NCBI GenBank assembly: GCA_023487865.1
Contig: JAMDBG010000077.1
Location: forward strand, 6,771 to 18,536
Length of the DNA: 11,766 nt
From: Deltaproteobacteria bacterium
Lineage (GTDB): Bacteria; Desulfobacterota; Syntrophia; Syntrophales; UBA5619
Direction of reading: 5' to 3'
A program made the translations under genes and the position numbers. This document shows positions 7,614-11,766 of this stretch, piece by piece. The stretch's first letter is position 1. The number at the start of each line of letters is the position of its first letter. The notes below the pieces were generated by a model. The model made no database searches and was not told the DNA's origin. It saw only the letters and a program-made list of their open reading frames with translations.

Positions 7614-8735
7614 TCACAATTCCAGCTGGCGGACAAAGTCCGTCAGGATCTGCGGTCCTTCAGGTTTCACGACCACCGTATCCTCGACGCGCACACCCCA
7701 GGGACCGGTATACAGACCGCAGTTTCCGACGGCGATGACCGCATTGGTCATAAGGGGGGGCGGTGCCTTCTCCCCATGGAAAAAGGCGTGACCGGGGGGC
7801 AGGGGCGCCTCCTCGAACTCGATGCCGACACCGTGGATCGTCGGGCCGAAGAGGTGATCGCCATGCCCCCCGTCCCGGATGATTCCGTGGAGAATCTCAT
7901 CCAGTTCGACCATCCCGACACCGGTCCTTACATGGGCGATTGTTGACTGCTGGGCCTGCAGATAGAGGTTATAGGCGGCCTGCTGCTCCGCCGCGGGCCT
8001 GCCGACGCAGACCGTCCGGCAGATATCGGCACTGTAACCGTTGACGATGGGATGGATGTCGATCATGACAAGATCGCCCGCTTCGATCCGGCGCTGCGTG
8101 GGCAGGCCGTGAGCGATGTTCGTCCGGGGACCGGAGCAGACATAGGTCCGCCAGAATTCGTCAGCGCCGGTGTGGCGCATGGCGTACTCCGCCGCGGCCG
8201 CCACCTGGCTCTCCGTGAGCCCCGGTTTCAGGGCCTTGACGGCGGCGGTCATTCCCGATACAGCGACGTGCGCTGCGGCGCGTATTCTCTCGATTTCTCC
8301 CTCCTCCTTGGCGATCCGCAATTCGGACAGGATGGGCGTGCAGTCTTTGGCAACCACCTTGGCAGGCTTGCCATGCGGATGGGTCAGCATGGCCATCAGG
8401 GAGTGGGTCAGAAAGGTATATTCCAGCCCCAGGCTTCCTTCCTGAATACCGAAATGGTTGAAATGGTGGGCGATCGAATGGATCATTCCCACTTCATCTT
8501 CAAATCCGGCGATGTGGTCGAAGCAGGCCAGGCGTTTTACATCCTCCACGTCTGTCGAGGGAACCCCCAGGGCCACCTTTCCTTCATTGGTGATCATGGC
8601 ATAGGCGCACAATCGCCCGTCTCCCGTCAGATAGGCCATATTCGCCGGCTTCGCCAGGAGCAGGACGTCCAGCCCGGCCGTCTTCATCAGTCCCGCGCAA
8701 CGCTTAACGCGCTCCGAAAAGGGATGGCAGCTCAT
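7614..8735 (-). CDS. M24-family protein (Xaa-Pro peptidase/creatinase fold) with an altered metal site
   Basis: A cytoplasmic 'pita-bread' enzyme of 373 aa. The N-terminal creatinase-like domain spans about 1-140 ('LLLAKPANMAYLTGDGR') and the catalytic domain about 145-373. Metal-ligand positions by motif are D226 and D237 ('MIDIHPIVNGYSADICRT', the usual 11-residue spacing), H301 ('IHGVGIEFEEAP') and E351 ('GVRVEDTVVV'). The fifth ligand, Glu in the usual 'TIEPGIY', aligns with N338 ('AVGNCGLY'), and the His of the usual 'HExP' is E308. Four of five ligands remain, so it may not be an ordinary dinuclear aminopeptidase; M24 also contains creatinase, ectoine hydrolase and DMSP lyase DddP. ATG at 8735 is supported by AGGAGG 5 nt upstream. 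The open frame continues to 8852, but without a ribosome site or family sequence. It sits between the DUF6448-type gene and the norB remnant; its link to nitrogen-oxide chemistry is unknown. Confidence 0.88.
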   Translation of the reverse strand: MSCHPFSERVKRCAGLMKTAGLDVLLLAKPANMAYLTGDGRLCAYAMITNEGKVALGVPSTDVEDVKRLACFDHIAGFEDEVGMIHSIAHHFNHFGIQEGSLGLEYTFLTHSLMAMLTHPHGKPAKVVAKDCTPILSELRIAKEEGEIERIRAAAHVAVSGMTAAVKALKPGLTESQVAAAAEYAMRHTGADEFWRTYVCSGPRTNIAHGLPTQRRIEAGDLVMIDIHPIVNGYSADICRTVCVGRPAAEQQAAYNLYLQAQQSTIAHVRTGVGMVELDEILHGIIRDGGHGDHLFGPTIHGVGIEFEEAPLPPGHAFFHGEKAPPPLMTNAVIAVGNCGLYTGPWGVRVEDTVVVKPEGPQILTDFVRQLEL

Positions 8736-8740
8736 AAGAG

Positions 8741-8746
8741 CCTCCT
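8741..8746 (-). promoter_or_regulatory. Ribosome binding site deciding the M24 start
   Basis: A full AGGAGG on the minus strand, 5 nt before the ATG at 8735. It argues against the longer frame beginning at 8852. Confidence 0.75.
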
Positions 8747-8886
8747 TTCTCGATGTATCGTGAATGAACCATGCTGCCGCAACCGCGCAATTATCCCTGC
8801 CGGGTGTCAATGTATGCGGCAGTCTCTTCTCCTGCCACGAGGCCGGCGGCATGCCGGTTGCGTACCGGTTGAACTGCCCGCATTTT

Positions 8887-8910
8887 GACTGCCGTGCGGC
8901 CGGCGCAGTC
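8887..8910. repeat. Inverted repeat between the DUF6448-type and M24 genes
   Basis: GACTGC (8887-8892) and GCAGTC (8905-8910) are perfect arms around a G+C-rich 12-nt centre, within the 234 bp between the two genes. There is no T-run on either side, so it is not a standard terminator. It could be a weak mRNA hairpin that tunes readthrough. Confidence 0.35.
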
Positions 8911-8969
8911 GGCAGCAGGGGGAAACGTTGTGCGACTTATTTCCGGGCGGCATCGCTTTTTATACAATC

Positions 8970-9593
8970 TTAGTGGCCGTGCTTCTCCGCCGCTTCCGGA
9001 AAGTGGCCGGGGGCTTGTGTACTAGCCGCCTCGTAAAGGCGCTCCACATAATGGATGTATTGCACATACGCCTCGATATACTCACGCCCGGCCTCCACGT
9101 CGTCCGCTTTGAATTTCTTCTTGGTCATTGCCTTTTCGAACTGCCCATGCAGTCCCTCTTCAACGGTCTTCATCAGCAGTTTGGCCAAAGGCTCCAGTTT
9201 GCCGTCTGTCAGGGCCTTGTCCCCCGCCGGGATGGCCGGCCCCAGATCGCGGCCGGCCGGCTTCAGTCCCGTGTAAGGGGCCCCTTCACCGGCCCGGTGC
9301 ACCCGGACAAGCGTTTCGAAAAAGCACAGATCGGCAAGTTCCCGGGCTTTCGGATCAAGTTTACGAACGGCCATCGTCTTACCGAAAGCGTCCCGGATCG
9401 TTTGTTCATCCTTCTTTTGTACCCAGATCAGCACCGGGTTCACCTTCCCGCTCTCCAGGGCCTTCTTCGCCGCCATGACGACCGGCCCGTCCAGACCGTC
9501 GCAGTGCGCGAAGGTCACCGCGGGCAGAAAGAGAAGGAAGGAAAACAGCGCCGACAATCCAACGAAGACAATGGCGGCTTTAACGCTTTTCAT
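8970..9593 (-). CDS. Exported DUF6448-type protein with a predicted His-Cys-Asp mature N-terminus
   Basis: A small secreted protein of 207 aa that I recognise as the DUF6448 type; no function is established to my knowledge. The signal peptide is clear: basic 'MKSVK', a hydrophobic core, then 'AVTFA' with cleavage predicted after A29. The mature protein would begin H30-C31-D32-G-L-D-G-P. The rest is mostly helical and charged: 'VVMAAKKALESGKVNPVLIWVQKKDE', 'KARELADLCFFETLVRVHRAGEGAPYTGLKPAG' and a C-terminal helix 'GREYIEAYVQYIHYVERLYEAA'. It ends in a short His-rich tail (H197, H205, H207). Its only cysteine after residue 31 is C90. Nickel superoxide dismutase also begins His-Cys-Asp and is helical, which is discussed as a finding. 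GGAG lies 8 nt before the ATG. It is the first gene after the Crp/Fnr-type palindrome, 119 bp downstream of it. Confidence 0.88.
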   Translation of the reverse strand: MKSVKAAIVFVGLSALFSFLLFLPAVTFAHCDGLDGPVVMAAKKALESGKVNPVLIWVQKKDEQTIRDAFGKTMAVRKLDPKARELADLCFFETLVRVHRAGEGAPYTGLKPAGRDLGPAIPAGDKALTDGKLEPLAKLLMKTVEEGLHGQFEKAMTKKKFKADDVEAGREYIEAYVQYIHYVERLYEAASTQAPGHFPEAAEKHGH

Positions 9594-9601
9594 GATTTCG
9601 T

Positions 9602-9606
9602 CTCCT
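9602..9606 (-). promoter_or_regulatory. Ribosome binding site of the DUF6448-type gene
   Basis: AGGAG on the minus strand, 8 nt before the ATG at 9593 and about 20 nt downstream of the leader inverted repeats. Confidence 0.65.
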
Positions 9607-9626
9607 AATGGTGGTGGTTGATCGCA

Positions 9627-9662
9627 ATGACACCTGTCATGGTATTCGTGTCACGGCGACAC
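9627..9662 (-). promoter_or_regulatory. Leader with overlapping inverted repeats
   Basis: On the minus strand GTGTC (9662-9658) pairs with GACAC (9652-9648) around a 5-nt loop. ATGACA (9640-9635) pairs with TGTCAT (9632-9627) around two bases, or with 5-bp arms around a 4-nt loop in RNA. TGACAC of the first hairpin is also complementary to GTGTCA in the second, so the two structures compete. It may be an mRNA switch ahead of the ribosome site, or a pair of protein operators; the sequence alone does not decide. Confidence 0.4.
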
Positions 9663-9684
9663 CTCTGTGAACCGCCTGTCGTCA

Positions 9685-9690
9685 ATCATC
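9685..9690 (-). promoter_or_regulatory. Candidate -10 element of the stress operon
   Basis: GATGAT on the minus strand matches TATAAT at 4 of 6 bases. It falls exactly at -12 to -7 if the palindrome at 9712-9727 is centred at -41.5, putting the start of transcription near 9678. The hexamer alone is weak; the spacing is what supports it. Confidence 0.4.
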
Positions 9691-9711
9691 TCCTCACAGG
9701 AACGGAATGTC

Positions 9712-9727
9712 TTTGACATAAGTCAAA
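9712..9727 (-). promoter_or_regulatory. Crp/Fnr-family operator of HcpR/DNR type
   Basis: TTTGACATAAGTCAAA is a 16-bp inverted repeat with perfect 6-bp arms around ATAA. The TTGAC-N4-GTCAA core is the one described for HcpR in deltaproteobacteria and is close to DNR/NnrR boxes; FNR sites carry TTGAT-N4-ATCAA instead. HcpR and DNR/NnrR respond to nitrosative stress. The site lies upstream of the first gene of a block with HAO-like, NorB-like and flavodiiron genes, which fits. No regulator gene is in the window. Confidence 0.75.
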
Positions 9728-9982
9728 TGCCGGTGCGTCGTGAAGAGTAAGGAGATGCGAACAGACGGTATATAAAAATTTGGGGACTTGCACTGATAAT
9801 TGAAGCATCGTGCTGCTCCCATGAATTTTATATGTGTTGAAGGCAGAGAGATTTAACTATGCTATGAAGTTATGGATGAAAACGGCATTGTCAAGGGGAA
9901 TATGGATTGCATGGTTTGACCGGGGAGCGAACCGAAATCCGCGGTTTTGACCCAGTCTTCCTGAAGATCCGGTATAACCGTT

Positions 9983-10816
9983 TCAGATGAGGAGATAGAC
10001 GGCCTGGATGATCGCCCAGAGGAGGATCGCGGCGGTAAGAAGGATGCTTGCCGTTCCCAGGAGGCGATGGAGAGGTTTCTCTTTCGTCCGGTCGCGATAC
10101 CCTGTGAGGAAGGCGATGAAAATTCCCGAGAGGAGACCTCCCCCATGCGCCCAGTTGTTGATCCCGGAAAAGAAGAGTCCGAAGAGGACGAGGCCTACGA
10201 CCCATCCCATCGCCTGGCGGTAGATCTGTTCCCCATAGAAGCCCCCCCGGCTCTTGCCATAGTAAAGGATCGCGCCGATCAGACCGCAGAGAGAGGCGGA
10301 GGCGCCGATGGTGAAGGGGACGCCGGCCAGATAGGAGAGGAGAAAGCCTGCGACACCGGTCCAGAGGTAGAGGATTGCGAAGCGATGAAAACCGAATTCC
10401 TCCAGGATGAAAGGGGCGAGTTGTCTGAGCGCAATCATGTTGAAGAAGAGGTGCAGAAGACCTCCGTGGAGGAAGGAGGCGGAAACGAGGGTCCACCACC
10501 GACCGTAGGCGTTGATGGGCAAGGTTCCGGTTGCTCCGAGGAGAAAGAGACTCCCATCTGCAGGGGAGAGAAAGGTCATCGGGTTCGCCGAAAGGCCGAG
10601 GGCCGCCGGGTCCAGAAGGAGAGAAAGGATGTAAAATGCGACATTGACAATGATGATGATTTTCACCGGGTCAACCCGGAACAGGGAAAAACCGCCCAGG
10701 ACTCCCCGTTTCCAGAGGGAGCCCGGATTGGCCGTCCCGCAATAGGGACAGAACCGCTCGTCGCTGCTGATCAATTTCCGGCATTGCGGGCAGAGCATGG
10801 ATTTTTTTTCAATCAT
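9983..10816 (-). CDS. Rhomboid-family intramembrane serine protease with N-terminal zinc ribbon
   Basis: An inner membrane protease of 277 aa. A double zinc ribbon comes first (C9-x2-C12 and C23-x2-C26), then the six-helix rhomboid core. The membrane motif 'HGGLLHLFFNM' gives H117, H122 and N126 of the H-x4-H-x2-FN family pattern. The catalytic pair is S173 in 'GASASLCGLIGA' and H224 in 'NWAHGGGLLSG'. The residue after the serine is Ala instead of the more usual Gly. I chose ATG at 10816, with GGAA 7 nt upstream; the in-frame TTG at 10822 is too near that site. It begins 13 bp after the TraB-family stop, so the two are surely co-transcribed. Codons 3-5 contain a run of eight A. Such soluble zinc ribbons often mediate regulation or substrate contact, but the substrate is unknown. 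Confidence 0.94.
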   Translation of the reverse strand: MIEKKSMLCPQCRKLISSDERFCPYCGTANPGSLWKRGVLGGFSLFRVDPVKIIIIVNVAFYILSLLLDPAALGLSANPMTFLSPADGSLFLLGATGTLPINAYGRWWTLVSASFLHGGLLHLFFNMIALRQLAPFILEEFGFHRFAILYLWTGVAGFLLSYLAGVPFTIGASASLCGLIGAILYYGKSRGGFYGEQIYRQAMGWVVGLVLFGLFFSGINNWAHGGGLLSGIFIAFLTGYRDRTKEKPLHRLLGTASILLTAAILLWAIIQAVYLLI

Positions 10817-10829
10817 TGCCAAATTCCGT

Positions 10830-11708
10830 TTAAATAAACCTCATGATCACCGGAATGGCGACAAAGGTTCCGATGGAGGTGGTCAGGTTGACGAAGGCGA
10901 CCAGCAGAAGAATACGGGTGATTTTATTTCGGAAAAATCCGCGGATAGAAGTGATGTCGTCTTTCAGCGCCAGGAAGTCTTTGACCTGGGGCTTCCGAAG
11001 CGTCGCCTCGATGAGTCCGGCGACCCAGCCGGCGGCGACCAGCGGGTGGAGCGTGGTGATGGGGGCGGCGATGGCCGATGCCGCGATTGTCAGCGGGTGT
11101 GCCAGGAGGATGAGCGCCCCTATGCCGGAGAAGGCGGCTGTGATCAAAGACCACCAGGCAATCATGTTCAGGCTGGCCTGGGAGCCAGAATAGAAGAAGC
11201 CGGCGATAAACAGGCCCACGATGGCCAGAGAAAAGACCCAGCCGGCAAACCGGCCCCAGATTCCCTTCTCGGGAATACGGTTCAGCGCCTCCAGGTTTAT
11301 CTCCTCGCCCAGGTGTTTCAGGATGCCGGGTACATGCCCTGCGCCCACGACTGCGACGATTCTGGTCCCGGGTGCGTGACCGATGGTGTGGGCCATATAG
11401 AGATCCCGCTCGTCAATCAGAGTGATCTTAAGCCCCGGAAGTTTCTCGCCTACGGTCTCGAGGGCCAGTTCGAGGACGTCGTGCTGCTTGAGTTTTTCGA
11501 TCTCCTCCGCGGTGATCTCCTCAGTGGTGAACAAGGACAGCAGAAGATCGGGGAGAACCTTCATTTTGCTCCAGAATCCCATTTTGCGCCAGGTGCGCAG
11601 GAGAGTCACCCGTATCTCCCTGTCTGCGAGGACAATCTCAGCCCCGATCTCCTCAGCCCTGGCGATAGCCCGGAGCATCTCTTCTCCGGGGGTGATGTTG
11701 AACTTCTC
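10830..11708 (-). CDS. TraB/PrgY-family membrane protein (5' end missing)
   Basis: A membrane protein of the TraB (pheromone shutdown) family within the wider Tiki/TraB/GumN superfamily, some members of which are thought to be metalloproteases. 292 trustworthy codons are present. They include 'FNITPGEEMLRAIARAEEIGAEIVLADREIRVTLLRTW', 'LIDERDLYMAHTI' and 'VAVVGAGHVPGI', which contains the second GxxH-like motif. After these come membrane segments in the C-terminal 150 residues ('GRFAGWVFSLAIVGLFIAGFF', 'IAWWSLITAAFSGIGALILLAH', 'ILLLVAFVNLTTSIGTFVAIP'). The N-terminal part, with the first GxxH motif (about 90 residues), is not in the window. The frame is open to 11766, but bases 11708-11766 are an exact inverted copy of part of this gene and their translation ('DGRCRDCQRVCQEDERPYA') does not look like the family. 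I therefore end the real coding sequence near 11708. Confidence 0.88.
   Translation of the reverse strand, partial: EKFNITPGEEMLRAIARAEEIGAEIVLADREIRVTLLRTWRKMGFWSKMKVLPDLLLSLFTTEEITAEEIEKLKQHDVLELALETVGEKLPGLKITLIDERDLYMAHTIGHAPGTRIVAVVGAGHVPGILKHLGEEINLEALNRIPEKGIWGRFAGWVFSLAIVGLFIAGFFYSGSQASLNMIAWWSLITAAFSGIGALILLAHPLTIAASAIAAPITTLHPLVAAGWVAGLIEATLRKPQVKDFLALKDDITSIRGFFRNKITRILLLVAFVNLTTSIGTFVAIPVIMRFI
11069..11127 (+). repeat. Left copy of a 59-bp perfect inverted repeat
   Basis: This stretch lies in the part of the TraB-family gene that codes for the membrane domain. It is identical over 59 bases to the reverse complement of 11708-11766. It fits its family in the TraB frame ('ALILLAHPLTIAASAIA'), so it is the original copy. 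Confidence 0.95.
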
Positions 11709-11766
11709 GGCATAGGGGCGCTCATCCTCCTGGCACACCCGCTGACAATCGCGGCATCGGCCATCG
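11708..11766 (-). repeat. Right copy of the 59-bp inverted repeat, probably a fold-back artefact
   Basis: The last 59 bases are the exact reverse complement of 11069-11127. Past the identical part, a GAGAAG is shared at the join (11708-11703 on the minus strand, 11128-11133 on the plus strand) with one base offset, a microhomology typical of chimeric joins. It replaces the expected 5' coding sequence of the TraB-family gene. Confidence 0.9.

Larger units (their letters stand above)
9594..9982. other. 389-bp intergenic region holding the operon's control signals
   Basis: There is no credible gene here. From right to left it holds the tail after the rhomboid stop, with small inverted repeats but no T-run terminator; an A+T-rich stretch (about 9767-9865); the perfect palindrome at 9712-9727; and the leader of the DUF6448-type gene with its inverted repeats. 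A TTGACA on the minus strand (9894-9889) has no well-spaced -10 partner. Confidence 0.6.

Noticed and set aside
8736..8852. N-terminal extension of the M24 gene to 8852
   Set aside because: No ribosome site precedes the upstream ATG, while AGGAGG stands 5 nt before the ATG at 8735, where family sequence begins.
8887..8910. Inverted repeat as a terminator between the DUF6448-type and M24 genes
   Set aside because: It has a short stem with a G+C-rich centre and no T-run on either strand.
9752..9773. Short plus-strand open frame (ATG-CGA-ACA-GAC-GGT-ATA-TAA) behind an AAGGAG
   Set aside because: Six codons only, and the AAGGAG directly abuts the ATG, so no spacing for initiation.
9865..9894. 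Promoter from the TTGACA at 9894-9889 on the minus strand
   Set aside because: The best -10-like hexamer (CATAAC) is only 14 nt away and nothing acceptable lies at 16-18 nt.
11709..11738. TraB-family start codon at 11738 (a GTG)
   Set aside because: It lies inside the inverted copy of 11069-11127, so the N-terminal residues it gives are not native to the gene.
1..11766. tRNA or rRNA genes, CRISPR arrays, transposases, integrases
   Set aside because: I looked for cloverleaf arms, repeat-spacer patterns and transposase or integrase motifs on both strands and saw none.

Overview
All genes that I can support lie on the minus strand, so transcription runs from high to low coordinates. The gene content suggests an anaerobic or microaerophilic bacterium, most likely of the Desulfobacterota (deltaproteobacterial) type. 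The pointers are a flavodiiron protein, a periplasmic octaheme cytochrome of the hydroxylamine-oxidoreductase family, strong AGGAGG ribosome sites, and a perfect TTTGAC-N4-GTCAAA palindrome of the kind used by the nitrosative-stress regulator HcpR. This is inference from gene content; no taxonomic marker is present.

Layout, right to left. (1) 11766-9983: the 3' part of a TraB-family membrane protein gene, then a zinc-ribbon rhomboid protease gene 13 bp downstream. The last 59 bases of the window are an exact reverse complement of 11069-11127, inside the same TraB gene. This looks like a fold-back artefact at a contig end, so the TraB 5' end is not trustworthy. (2) 9982-9594: 389 bp without a gene, holding the Crp/Fnr-type palindrome (9712-9727), a plausible start site about 41 bp downstream of it, and a leader with competing inverted repeats. 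(3) 9593-4399: five genes in one direction. They are an exported DUF6448-type protein, an M24 peptidase-fold protein, a 3' remnant of a nitric oxide reductase large subunit (norB), an octaheme HAO-like cytochrome, and a flavodiiron protein, closed by an intrinsic terminator at 4353-4392. (4) 4286-1: a tightly packed tripartite exporter (membrane fusion protein, FtsX-type permease, ATPase, NodT-type outer membrane lipoprotein) that runs off the left edge.

Block 3 is the most interesting part. Three of its five genes belong to families that handle NO, hydroxylamine or nitrite, and the upstream palindrome fits an HcpR/DNR-type regulator. The suggested picture is a nitrosative/oxidative stress operon: the periplasmic octaheme enzyme and the cytoplasmic flavodiiron enzyme carry the activity, while the membrane NO reductase has decayed to a stub. 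The first gene encodes a secreted protein whose predicted mature N-terminus is His-Cys-Asp. This matches the first three residues of the nickel superoxide dismutase hook, but lacks the second hook cysteine. That is the best candidate here for an undescribed metal protein.

Block 4 is a separate unit. By eye its base composition is richer in G+C than block 3, and its substrate cannot be told from sequence.
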